From: Candidatus Tidjanibacter faecipullorum
GTDB lineage: Bacteria > Bacteroidota > Bacteroidia > Bacteroidales > Rikenellaceae
Assembly: GCA_019116245.1 (NCBI GenBank)
Contig: DXCC01000017.1
Span: 124,001 to 188,000 of the forward strand
Direction of reading: 5' to 3'
Length of the DNA stretch: 64,000 nt
A program made the position numbers and the translations under genes. Positions 7,843 to 16,446 of the stretch are shown in pieces. How positions within the stretch are numbered: the stretch's first letter is position 1; each line of letters starts with the position of its first letter. The notes below the pieces were generated by a model that searched no databases, was not told the DNA's origin, and saw only the letters and a program-made list of their open reading frames with translations.

Positions 7843-9882
7843 ATGAAAAAATGGTTGATGATTTGCGGCCTGCTGTTGGCCGCGCTGCCCGTCCGGGCCG
7901 AACGCGAAGTGTACGATCTGAACGGCGGGTGGATGTTCTATACGTACGATCAGGCCGATTCGGTGAGCGTCGAGTTGCCTCATACGTGGAATGATGTGGA
8001 TGCGCTGGCCGGTCGCGCCGACTACTACCGCGGCGCCGGACAGTACGTGAAGTCGATCTATGTGCCGACCCAGTGGCAGGGACGCCGGGTCTTCATCCGC
8101 TTCTACGGCGCCAATACGGTGGCCGATCTGCTGGTGAACGGCCGGTATGCGGGACAGCATCGCGGGGGCAACAATGCCTTTGAGTTCGAACTGACCGATC
8201 TGCTCAACTACGGCGAGAGGAATCTGCTCTGGGTGACGGTCAGCAACGCCTTCCGGACCGATGTGCTGCCCACCTCCGAGGCGGAGAATGTCTATGGCGG
8301 CCTCTACCGGCGGGCCGAGATCGAGGTGACCGGACCGACGGTGATCGGATTCGACGGCTGGGGCGACCTCGGCGTCCGGATGCAGCCCCGGAAGGTGAAT
8401 GCCGGGCAGGCCAGCGGCCAGGCGCTGGTGGCGGTCAATGCCCTGCACAATGCGACGTGCCAGATCGGCGTGACGATCCGGGACGACCGCGACAGCGTGG
8501 TGTGGCGCACGGTGGAGCGGCACAAGGTGGACGAGGGCGTTTCGGAAGTGGCCGTGCCGTTCACCGTCGAGCATCCCCGCCTGTGGCAGGGGACCGAGGA
8601 TCCCTATCTCTATCGGGTGATGGTGTCGCTTGCGGATGGCGAACGGGTCGATTCGGTGTCGTTCCGGACGGGATTCCGCACCTTTGCGGTGGATGCCGAG
8701 AAGGGTTTCTCGCTCAACGGCCAGCCCTATCCGCTGCGGGGCGTGGTGCTCTGGCGCGACCAGGCGGTGTATGGCCCCGTCTTCACCGAGTCGCAGCTCC
8801 GTCGCGACGTGGCGCTGATCCGCGAGATGGGGGCGAATGCGGTGCGGGTGGCCGGCGGATCGCACGCCCGGGAATTCTATGACCTGTGCGACGAGGCCGG
8901 ACTGGTGGTGCTCACGGACGGCCCGCTCATTGGCACCACACGGCTGGATCGCCGGGGGTATTACAATGCGGAGGCGTTCCGCGCCAACGGCCTCCGGCAG
9001 TTGCAGGAGGCGATCCGTCAGCTCGGCAACCATCCCTCCATCTGCTTCTGGGGGCTCTTTGCCGATCCGAAAATGATCGGAGACGATCCGCGTCCCTTCA
9101 TCGAGGCGCTGCAGGCCGAGGCCCGGCGGCTCGACCCGTCGCGGCTGACGGCGGGCGTCAGCAATCAGGACGGCGATGTCAATACGCTGACCGATCTGAT
9201 CGTCTGGAACCATTCGTTCGGCTGGACGCTCGGCCAGCCGGAGGACATTGCCATCTGGCGCGACCAGCTCCACAGCGATCCCGTCTGGAAACGGATGAAA
9301 TCGGCGGTAAGCTACCGGGCGGGCGGTTCGCCCTATCAGTATGCCGACCGGCTGCAGTGGCCCGATCCGTCGCGGAGCTGGCATCCCGAGAACTGGCAGA
9401 GCCATGTCCATGAGGTGCATTACGAGGCGCTGGCGGCCGATTCGACCTTCTGGGCGCTCTTTGTCGGCGACATGTTCGACCGGGGCGATGCCGACAGCGG
9501 CACGAACGGCAGCCGGGGAATTGATGATTGCGGCCTGGTGTCGTTTGACCGGCGGGTGCGCAAGGATGCCTTCTGGTTCTACAAGGCCAACTGGAACAAG
9601 AGCGAACCCTTCGTCCGCTTTGCCGGCCGGCGTCACGGTCGCCGCGAAGGGGCCGTGCAGTCGATCACCGTCTACTCCAACCTGCCGGTGGCCGAACTCT
9701 TCGTGAACGGCGAGTCGCTGGGAACGCAGGTGGCCCGCAACGGCGTGATGACCTGGGAGAACGTGCAGCTCAGGACGGGCAACAACCAGTTGTCGGCCTT
9801 TTCCGTCATTTCGCAGGGGGACGATTACGTGACCCTCGAGGATCACATGACGCTGCTGTATGTCCCCTACCGGGTGCTCTGA
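7843..9882 (+). CDS. GH2 family protein lacking both catalytic carboxylates
   Basis: A 679-residue secreted protein with signal peptide MKKWLMICGLLLAALPVRA. It has a jelly-roll sugar-binding domain (about 20-160), an Ig-like domain (about 165-275), a TIM barrel (about 280-590) and a C-terminal Ig-like domain. The closing WALFVGDMFDRGD...DDCGLVSFDRRVRKDAFWFYKANW is typical of Bacteroidetes beta-galactosidase-like GH2 enzymes. However, the acid/base Asn-Glu after FWGL is Ala407-Asp408 (FWGLFADPK). The nucleophile position of the usual SEYGAG motif reads VSYRAG, with Ser490. Classic retaining activity is therefore unlikely. I start at ATG 7843 because it begins the signal peptide. Confidence 0.85.
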   Translation: MKKWLMICGLLLAALPVRAEREVYDLNGGWMFYTYDQADSVSVELPHTWNDVDALAGRADYYRGAGQYVKSIYVPTQWQGRRVFIRFYGANTVADLLVNGRYAGQHRGGNNAFEFELTDLLNYGERNLLWVTVSNAFRTDVLPTSEAENVYGGLYRRAEIEVTGPTVIGFDGWGDLGVRMQPRKVNAGQASGQALVAVNALHNATCQIGVTIRDDRDSVVWRTVERHKVDEGVSEVAVPFTVEHPRLWQGTEDPYLYRVMVSLADGERVDSVSFRTGFRTFAVDAEKGFSLNGQPYPLRGVVLWRDQAVYGPVFTESQLRRDVALIREMGANAVRVAGGSHAREFYDLCDEAGLVVLTDGPLIGTTRLDRRGYYNAEAFRANGLRQLQEAIRQLGNHPSICFWGLFADPKMIGDDPRPFIEALQAEARRLDPSRLTAGVSNQDGDVNTLTDLIVWNHSFGWTLGQPEDIAIWRDQLHSDPVWKRMKSAVSYRAGGSPYQYADRLQWPDPSRSWHPENWQSHVHEVHYEALAADSTFWALFVGDMFDRGDADSGTNGSRGIDDCGLVSFDRRVRKDAFWFYKANWNKSEPFVRFAGRRHGRREGAVQSITVYSNLPVAELFVNGESLGTQVARNGVMTWENVQLRTGNNQLSAFSVISQGDDYVTLEDHMTLLYVPYRVL

Positions 9883-9910
9883 GCCGTCCGGTGAACGCGA
9901 TAAACGAAAC

Positions 9911-9943
9911 GAGGGCGGTTTCCCCACACGGGAAACCGCCCTC
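9911..9943. terminator. Shared terminator between converging GH2 and acyl-CoA ligase genes
   Basis: A 13-bp perfect stem GAGGGCGGTTTCC / GGAAACCGCCCTC lies between two converging genes. There is no long T tract on either side. Confidence 0.65.
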
Positions 9944-9969
9944 GCCGTTGTCCGGCCCGTCGGGCGCGC

Positions 9970-11628
9970 CTATTGATAAAGGTAGCGCTTGATGCTGCGC
10001 TTGGCCGTTTTCTCGAATTCGGTGGGGTAGAGCACGATGTCCGCCACCCGTTCGTAGGCGGCCACCTGCGTGTTCAGCTCCTGCAGGTTCTCCTTCATGA
10101 TCTCCTGCAACTGGGCGTGGTCCACACCCAGCCGGTCGGCCTCCTCGTAGTCGGGCACCACGAGGGCCACCAGTTTGCCGTTGCGGTCAACGACCAGGCT
10201 CTCCATGATGCAGCGCATGTTGTTCAGCCGCGCCTCAAGCTCCTCGGGATAGATGTTCTGGCCGTTGGAGCCGAGCAGCATCGACTTGCAGCGTCCGCGG
10301 ATGAAGATCGTGCCGATCTCGTCGGTCGTACCCATGTCGCCCGTATGGAGCCAGCCGTCCGGCTCGAGGATGTCGGCCGTCGCCTTCTCGTTCTTGTAGT
10401 AGCCCATCATGACGTTTTCGCCCCGCGTCAGGATCTCGCCGGGAATGTTGTACGGATCGGGCGAGTCGATTTTCAGCTCCATGTAGGGGGCCAGTACCTT
10501 GCCGCACGAGCGGGGAATGAATTCCCAGTAGTCCGTGTAGCTGATCAGCGGCCCGCATTCGGTCATGCCGTAGCCCACGCAGAAGGGGAACTTGATCTTC
10601 ACCAGAAAATCCTCCACCTCGGCATTGAGCGGGGCGCCGCCGATGATGACATGGCTCATCTCGCCGCCGAAGGCCTGGATGAGCTTTTCACGGATGTCGG
10701 CGTAGATCTTGCTGTTGACCACGGGAATCTTGACGGCCAGTTTGGCCACGCCCGAGGAGAGTTTCGGGAAGACCTGCTTGCGGACGATCTTCTCGATCAG
10801 CAGCGGCACGGTCACCACGACGTTGGGGCGCACGCTGGCCATCGCCTCGAGCAGAATCTTCGGGGCGGGCATTTTGCCCAGCAGCGTGATGTGGGCGCCG
10901 ACGGCCAGCGGGGCCAGCATGTCGATCGCGCAGCCGTAGGCGTGGGCCAGCGGCAGGAACGACAGTACGCGGCTGCCGCGTGCATGGATGTGGTGCTGTC
11001 CCACGAAGACCACGTTGGCCGTCAGGCTGTTCACCGGCAGCATGACGCCCTTGCTGAAACCGGTCGTGCCGGAGGTGTAGTTCAGCAGGCAGAGCGTGTC
11101 GTTCGTGATCTCCGGGTAGCGGATCTCCTCCTTGGTGAACCCCTCCGGATAGCGGGTCCGGAAGTGGGTGTCGATCTGTTCCTGGAAGCGGGTGATCCGG
11201 TCGCCCTGCTGCTCGTACAGACAGTGGAAGTCGGTCAGCGAGAAGGCTGCCTGGATCCGTTCGAGTTCGTCCTCGTGGATGATGTCCCAGAAGTTGTCGC
11301 CGAGGAACAGCAGCTTCGATTCGGAGTGCTGGATGATGTGGTTGACGTCATTGGCAGGGAAGTCCTGCAACATGGGAACAATGACGGCGCCGTATGTGAT
11401 GGTGGCGATATAGGCAATAACCCAGCGCGGGTTGTTTCGTCCAATCAGGGCGATCTTGTCGCCCCGTTCGATACCGCATGTCTCGAAGAGCAAATGGAGT
11501 TTTGCGATTTCCTGAGCCATCTCCATGTAGGAGAAAGTTTCCTGCTTGAAGTAGTCGGACAGCGCCGGAAGTTCGGCGTTGTCGCGGAAACTTTGCTGGT
11601 ACATTCTGATAAGATTCTCCTGCATCAT
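9970..11628 (-). CDS. Long-chain fatty acid-CoA ligase (AMP-binding)
   Basis: A 552-residue ANL-superfamily enzyme. The ATP-loop motif is NYTSGTTGFSKGVM, followed by VGYGMTECGPL, GWLHTGDMG and IRGRCKSMLLGSNGQNIYPEE; the catalytic Lys lies in KTAKRSIKRYLYQ at the end. It activates fatty acids to acyl-CoA through acyl-AMP at the inner membrane. I start at the first of two Met codons at 11628. A 28-codon extension to 11712 would include the -7 promoter element TACCTTTG at 11659-11666, so the shorter form is preferred. It lies downstream of plsY on the opposite reading side of a 93-bp gap. Confidence 0.9.
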   Translation of the reverse strand: MMQENLIRMYQQSFRDNAELPALSDYFKQETFSYMEMAQEIAKLHLLFETCGIERGDKIALIGRNNPRWVIAYIATITYGAVIVPMLQDFPANDVNHIIQHSESKLLFLGDNFWDIIHEDELERIQAAFSLTDFHCLYEQQGDRITRFQEQIDTHFRTRYPEGFTKEEIRYPEITNDTLCLLNYTSGTTGFSKGVMLPVNSLTANVVFVGQHHIHARGSRVLSFLPLAHAYGCAIDMLAPLAVGAHITLLGKMPAPKILLEAMASVRPNVVVTVPLLIEKIVRKQVFPKLSSGVAKLAVKIPVVNSKIYADIREKLIQAFGGEMSHVIIGGAPLNAEVEDFLVKIKFPFCVGYGMTECGPLISYTDYWEFIPRSCGKVLAPYMELKIDSPDPYNIPGEILTRGENVMMGYYKNEKATADILEPDGWLHTGDMGTTDEIGTIFIRGRCKSMLLGSNGQNIYPEELEARLNNMRCIMESLVVDRNGKLVALVVPDYEEADRLGVDHAQLQEIMKENLQELNTQVAAYERVADIVLYPTEFEKTAKRSIKRYLYQ

Positions 11629-11658
11629 GAACGTGATGGTTTGTAATGTGTCGGAGAC

Positions 11659-11666
11659 AAAGGTAA
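11659..11666 (-). promoter_or_regulatory. -7 element of the acyl-CoA ligase gene
   Basis: The minus strand reads TACCTTTG, matching TAnnTTTG, 30 bp before the chosen start. No clear -33 TTTG was found. Confidence 0.55.
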
Positions 11667-11721
11667 CAGAAAAACCCAAAGTCCCAAAAAAAGGTCCTGT
11701 TCGGGCAGACAAGTCTGCCTA

Positions 11722-12369
11722 TTACCGCTTTCCGGAGGAGGGGGTATCCGTCCGGCGGAAACGGATCCTGGATTCCGTGCCGTGGAGCAGGCGGCCGATG
11801 TTTTTGCGGTGGGTGACGAGCAGCAGCACGGCGATGGCGCAGCAGAAGATGATCAGCGGCACGGAGCGTTGGCCGAAGACAAAGACCGTATAGACGGGCA
11901 GCAGGATGCCGGCCGTCATGGAGGCCAACGAGACGTAGCGGAACAGGAGGAAGACCACCAGGAACGTGGCCAGGCAGAGGAGCACCGCGGGCGGGTAGAC
12001 CATCAGCACGGCGCCGGCGAGGGTGGCCACGCCCTTGCCGCCCCGGAAGCCGGCGAACAGCGGGAAGATGTGGCCGAGCACCACGGCAGCCGTCAGGGCA
12101 AACTTCAGGTTGAAGAGGGCGTCGGAGCCGGGCGCCAGTCCCGACAGCGAGGCGAGGGCGACGGCAGCCACACCCTTGAGGAAATCGAGGGCGAAGACGG
12201 TGAAGCCGGCCCGTCGGCCCAGCACGCGGAGCGTATTGGTGGCGCCGGCGTTGTGGCTGCCGTGTTCGCGGACATCGATGCCGTAGAAACGCCTGCCGAT
12301 CCAGACCGCATTGGGGATGGAGCCCAGCAGATAGGCGGGAATCAGCAGAAGCAGCAGGGTGGGATTCAT
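11722..12369 (-). CDS. plsY: Glycerol-3-phosphate acyltransferase PlsY
   Basis: A 215-residue polytopic membrane enzyme that transfers the acyl group from acyl-phosphate to glycerol 3-phosphate, the first step of phospholipid synthesis. PlsY motifs are visible: LLGSIPNAVWIGRRF, GSHNAGATNTLR and FRGGKGVATLAG. The start MNPTLLLLLIPAYLLGS fits the family. A longer reading frame upstream to 12537 adds no conserved sequence and would cross the TACCTTTG -7 element (minus strand) at 12471-12478. Confidence 0.93.
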   Translation of the reverse strand: MNPTLLLLLIPAYLLGSIPNAVWIGRRFYGIDVREHGSHNAGATNTLRVLGRRAGFTVFALDFLKGVAAVALASLSGLAPGSDALFNLKFALTAAVVLGHIFPLFAGFRGGKGVATLAGAVLMVYPPAVLLCLATFLVVFLLFRYVSLASMTAGILLPVYTVFVFGQRSVPLIIFCCAIAVLLLVTHRKNIGRLLHGTESRIRFRRTDTPSSGKR

Positions 12370-12557
12370 GGCACGGTATGATTTTCCGGTTGCGCGGGGC
12401 GCACTCCGGCACGGTTTGTGTTTGTCGTTAGTTTGGGGAGTGTCCCTTGCCGGCGGGGCATCCCGTGTGGCAAAGGTAAAGAAAATGTAACAATTTTGTG
12501 AAGGGCTCACAACATGCCGCCCGTAGCTTTGCGCCACATGTTAAAGAAAAAACAGCG

Positions 12558-13832
12558 ATGAGGAAATTCTTGATTGCGACGTGGGTGGCCTTGCTGAGTA
12601 CAGTCACCCTGCAGGCCCAGCTGAAGGTGGCTGTGGTGTCCGACATCCATGTGATGGTGCCCGAACTGGTGGAGCAGGACGGAGCGGCGTTTCAGGACTA
12701 TGTGGCCCATGACCGCAAACTGCTGATGGAGAGCGTCGCGCTGGCCGAGGCGGCGGTGGACGAACTGTTGGCCGGCCGGCCCGATGCGGTGCTCGTGACG
12801 GGCGACCTGACCAAGGACGGCGAGCGGGTCTCGCACGAATATGTGGCGGGACAGCTCTTGGCCCGGTTGCGTCGGGCGGGTATTCCCGTCTATGTGGTTC
12901 CCGGCAACCACGACGTGAACAATCCCCATGCCCGCATCTATCGGGGCGACGAGGCACCGCGTACGGCGACGGTTTCCCGCGAGGAGTTCGCCGCGCTGTA
13001 TGACGACTACGGTTACGGAACCGCGCTGGCGCGCGATACGGCGTCGCTGAGCTATGTCGTGCAGCTGAACGATTCGGTGCGCCTGCTGGCGGTCGATGCC
13101 TGCCGCTATGACGAGAATGACTTTGAAGCGAACGAATGTGTGGTGGGCGGACGTATCCGTCCCCGGACGCTCGACTTTATCGAGGAGCAGGCCCGGCTGG
13201 CCCAGGAGGCGGGATGCCGGATGTTCGTGATGATGCACCATGGGCTGGTGCGCCACTGGAAATGGCAGGATCTCGCCATGGGAGACTATCTGGTGGAGCA
13301 TTGGCGGCGTTGTGCCCGCCTGTTCGGACGGTGCGGCCTGCAGGTGGTCTTCACGGGGCACTTCCATGCGCAGGATGTGGCGGCGTTCGGTCAGGGCGAC
13401 CGGCGCGTGTATGACATCGAGACCGGTTCGACGGTCAGCTATCCGTTGCCCGTGCGGTTTGTCTGCCTGGAGGGCGACACGCTGGCTGTGCGTTCCGTGC
13501 GGCTGGGCGATACGGGGCGGCTCGATGCCGGGTTGGAGCCGCGGGCGCTGGCCTATGCCGAGGCGGGCATTGCCACGATTGTCGGGGACATCGTGGGGGA
13601 TGCCGTACCCGAGGAGCTGGTTCACCGGGCCGGCGAGCTGGTGGGCGAAGCCTATGTCGCCCACATTGCCGGTGACGAACGGATGCCGGAGGCCTATGCC
13701 GAACGGCTGAAGGAGGTTTGTCGTCAGGTGCGGCCCTATTCGTGGAAATATGCCTTCCTGCTGGAGCACCTGGCGCGCTATCTCTCTACCGATACGGCCC
13801 CGCAGGACAACGAGGTGGAGATTCTCCTGTAA
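12558..13832 (+). CDS. Secreted calcineurin-like metallophosphoesterase
   Basis: A 424-residue protein with signal peptide MRKFLIATWVALLSTVTLQA. All five metallophosphoesterase blocks are present in order: D-x-H in VVSDIH, GDLTKDGE, VVPGNHDVN, FVMMHHG and TGHFHAQD. These bind a di-metal centre, so it should be a periplasmic or exported phosphoesterase of unknown substrate. It starts 20 bp before the Omp85-like gene, so the pair probably forms one unit. TAGCTTTG at 12524-12531 is a good -7 element. Confidence 0.88.
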   Translation: MRKFLIATWVALLSTVTLQAQLKVAVVSDIHVMVPELVEQDGAAFQDYVAHDRKLLMESVALAEAAVDELLAGRPDAVLVTGDLTKDGERVSHEYVAGQLLARLRRAGIPVYVVPGNHDVNNPHARIYRGDEAPRTATVSREEFAALYDDYGYGTALARDTASLSYVVQLNDSVRLLAVDACRYDENDFEANECVVGGRIRPRTLDFIEEQARLAQEAGCRMFVMMHHGLVRHWKWQDLAMGDYLVEHWRRCARLFGRCGLQVVFTGHFHAQDVAAFGQGDRRVYDIETGSTVSYPLPVRFVCLEGDTLAVRSVRLGDTGRLDAGLEPRALAYAEAGIATIVGDIVGDAVPEELVHRAGELVGEAYVAHIAGDERMPEAYAERLKEVCRQVRPYSWKYAFLLEHLARYLSTDTAPQDNEVEILL

Positions 13833-13852
13833 CGGATTGACGGATCCTTGCG

Positions 13853-15154
13853 ATGATGCGCGGATGCTTTCCGTTAGCGTTGCTGTGCGCGGTGTGCATG
13901 GCAACGGCCCGGGCTGCGGAGCCTGCCGATACGATAAAGGGCGGGTCGGAAACCGGCCATGAGGAGATTGTCAAAACGGGCATTTCGTTCGGCCCGCTGC
14001 CGATCGTCGCCTACGACGCGGATCGGGAGTTCCAGTTCGGCGGCATGCTCAACATCTACGACTTCGGGGACGGCGGCCTCTATCCCGATCCCTATGCCAC
14101 GTGGTACCTGGAGGCATCGGCCTATACGACCGGCAACCAGAAATATGTCGTCTCGTACGACGACCTGCGGCTGATCCCCGGCGTGCGGCTGAGTGCCGCG
14201 GTCCGGTTTCTGAACGACTCGGCGCTGGAGTTCTTCGGGTACAACGGCTACCAGAGCCGCTACGATGCGGAGCTGCCGACCGGCTTCTACCGCTACCGGC
14301 GGCAGATGTTTCACTTCAAGGTCGATTTTACCGGCCGGATCGTCCGTCATCTCTACTGGGAGGCGGGCTACCATTTCCATTATCTGAGTACGGGTCTCTT
14401 CTCGACCGACAAGTATGAGCTGGACCACACCCTGCTCGAACTCTACAACCGGTGGGGCATCGTGCCGGACGACCAGTTGCGGGGCGGCATTTCGTCGGCC
14501 CTGCGGGTGGGGCTCGTGTACGACACGCGGGATGCGGAGGCCTTCCCGACACGCGGCATCTGGGCCGAAGGACACTGGATCCTCGCACCGAAGTGGCTGG
14601 GCTCCAGCGTCACCTCCAACAAACTGAACGTGACCTTCCGGCACTATGTCCCGCTGGTCGGGAAGCAGTTGGTGCTGGCCTACCGGCTCAACTACCAGGG
14701 GTTCTTCGGCGACGCTCCCTGGTACCTGCTGCCCTTTTATACGGTGGTGGGGCCCAATTACGACTACGACGGCATCGGCGGCTTCCGTACGGTGCGGGGC
14801 CTGATGCTGAACCGGGTGCAGGGGTTGCAGACCGGCTTCTTCAATGTCGAACTCCGGTGGCGGTTCGTGGATTTCGTGCTGTGGAAGCAGAACATCGGGT
14901 TTGCCGTCAGCGGATTCTGCGACGGCGCACAGGTTTTCAAACCGTATGATCTGCGCAACCGCACCGGATATGCTCCGGAGCTCTATGCCCGCCTGGTGGA
15001 CACCTCGCGGGGCGACCGGCCTCACCTGGCCTGCGGCGGCGGGGCGCGCATCATCATCAACGGCAACTTCATCGTGGCGGCCGAGTATGCCCACAGCCTG
15101 AATCCCCAGGACGGCGGCGGAGCCTTCTACATCAACACCGGCTTCCTCTTCTGA
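13853..15154 (+). CDS. Omp85/BamA-type beta-barrel outer-membrane protein without POTRA domains
   Basis: A 433-residue protein with signal peptide MMRGCFPLALLCAVCMATARA. It is rich in alternating aromatic beta strands and ends in Phe (GGAFYINTGFLF). The segment GGFRTVRGLMLNRVQG resembles the VRGY/F lid-lock motif of the Omp85 barrel, and ALRVGLVYDTRDAEAFPTRG matches the R-x-D-T-R-D...PTRG start of bacterial surface antigen domains. There is no room for POTRA domains, so this is a barrel-only member. Linkage to the phosphoesterase suggests a joint envelope function (inference). Confidence 0.82.
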   Translation: MMRGCFPLALLCAVCMATARAAEPADTIKGGSETGHEEIVKTGISFGPLPIVAYDADREFQFGGMLNIYDFGDGGLYPDPYATWYLEASAYTTGNQKYVVSYDDLRLIPGVRLSAAVRFLNDSALEFFGYNGYQSRYDAELPTGFYRYRRQMFHFKVDFTGRIVRHLYWEAGYHFHYLSTGLFSTDKYELDHTLLELYNRWGIVPDDQLRGGISSALRVGLVYDTRDAEAFPTRGIWAEGHWILAPKWLGSSVTSNKLNVTFRHYVPLVGKQLVLAYRLNYQGFFGDAPWYLLPFYTVVGPNYDYDGIGGFRTVRGLMLNRVQGLQTGFFNVELRWRFVDFVLWKQNIGFAVSGFCDGAQVFKPYDLRNRTGYAPELYARLVDTSRGDRPHLACGGGARIIINGNFIVAAEYAHSLNPQDGGGAFYINTGFLF

Positions 15155-15235
15155 ACGGGGGCCGGCCGTGCGGAAAATACGGGGCTGCCGGACGTTTGCG
15201 GGGCGCCGGTGCAACTTTTTTTACTTTCCAACGGA

Positions 15236-15266
15236 TTGTAGAACAATAAAACAATCATTATCTTTG
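15236..15266 (+). promoter_or_regulatory. Promoter of the YitT-family gene
   Basis: TTG at 15236 and TATCTTTG at 15259-15266 are separated by 20 bp. The leader before the start codon is about 85 nt. Confidence 0.7.
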
Positions 15267-15356
15267 CGTGTCCGATCTTGTCGGGATTATGTGAATTTTT
15301 AATCATGTCCTCGGCCGGCTCATGTTGTGCCGAGGCGCCTAACCTATTTTAAAATA

Positions 15357-16283
15357 ATGAATTTCAGTGCGTTAATGCGAGAATTGCGCTCGAAGCAGTT
15401 CTGGTTCTCATGGCTCGGCGTATTGCTCGGTGCATTCATCGTGGCCGCCGGATTCGTGCTGTTTACGAATCCCTACAACATTGTTCCCGGCGGTGTGTAC
15501 GGTCTGGGTTGTGCTTTCCATAAGCTGGTGCCCTCCATCGCAACCGGTACCTTCGGTCTGATGATGGATATTCCGCTGATGATCACCGGCTTCCTGATCT
15601 TCGGCGCCAAGTTCGGTGCCAAGACGGTCTTCGCCGCCCTGATCACGCCGGTCATCATGAACGGCATGACGGCCCTGGTAGGCGACAGCATCGCCGTATC
15701 CGAGGGCGTAGGCTTCATTGCCCAGTACCTCAATTTCTCGAACAACCTGCTGATTCCCTCCATCTTCGGCGGTATCGTGATCGGCGTGGGTGTGGGTCTG
15801 ATCGTGAAGTTCGGCGCCACCTCCGGCGGTACGGACATCATCTCGATGATCGTCTCCAAGTTCCTGCACATGAAGTTCGGAACGGCCGTGCTGATCGTCG
15901 AGTCGACCGTGGTGATCGTTTCGATGATCATCCTGCGCGAATGGACCATGCCGCTCTACGCGCTGGTAGCCATCTTTGCCCAGTCGAAAGCGATCGACTT
16001 CGTGCTCGGCGGCACGGAAGAGGACAAACTGCTCTTCATCATCTCCGAGAAGAAGGAGGAACTCAAACATTATATTATCCACGATCTGGAGCGCGGCGGT
16101 ACGTACATCAAGTCCAAGGGCATGTACACCGGCAACGACAAGGAGATGATCTTCGTCGTGGTGGACAAACGCCAGATCACGGCCGTACAGGACAACATCA
16201 AGATCATCGACCCCGATGCGTTCGTGGTGGTGGTCAATGCACAGGATACCTACGGCGACGGTTTCAAGACCTTCCCGAAGTAG
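15357..16283 (+). CDS. YitT family membrane protein (DUF161/DUF2179)
   Basis: A 308-residue protein. The N-terminal part has five or six membrane helices with NPYNIVPGGVYGLG and KFGATSGGTDIISMI, as in the YitT_membrane family. The C-terminal cytosolic DUF2179 domain contains RGGTYIKSKGMYTGNDKEMI. YitT proteins are widespread, and their transported substrate is not firmly established. The start MNFSALMRELRSKQFWFSW is preferred because the preceding ten codons are not conserved in character. Confidence 0.9.
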   Translation: MNFSALMRELRSKQFWFSWLGVLLGAFIVAAGFVLFTNPYNIVPGGVYGLGCAFHKLVPSIATGTFGLMMDIPLMITGFLIFGAKFGAKTVFAALITPVIMNGMTALVGDSIAVSEGVGFIAQYLNFSNNLLIPSIFGGIVIGVGVGLIVKFGATSGGTDIISMIVSKFLHMKFGTAVLIVESTVVIVSMIILREWTMPLYALVAIFAQSKAIDFVLGGTEEDKLLFIISEKKEELKHYIIHDLERGGTYIKSKGMYTGNDKEMIFVVVDKRQITAVQDNIKIIDPDAFVVVVNAQDTYGDGFKTFPK

Positions 16284-16446
16284 TCGGGAGGCGCGTCGGA
16301 AGCGTTGCCAGACGACCCGTTACGGACCGGCAGCCGGATTGCCTTCGGGAATCGGTTGCCGGTTTTTTTGAATGATACCATCCGGAGGGGCTCCGGGCCT
16401 GCTCCGGAACCGCCTGCGGGCGGCACAACGAGCGAAAGAGAAAGAG

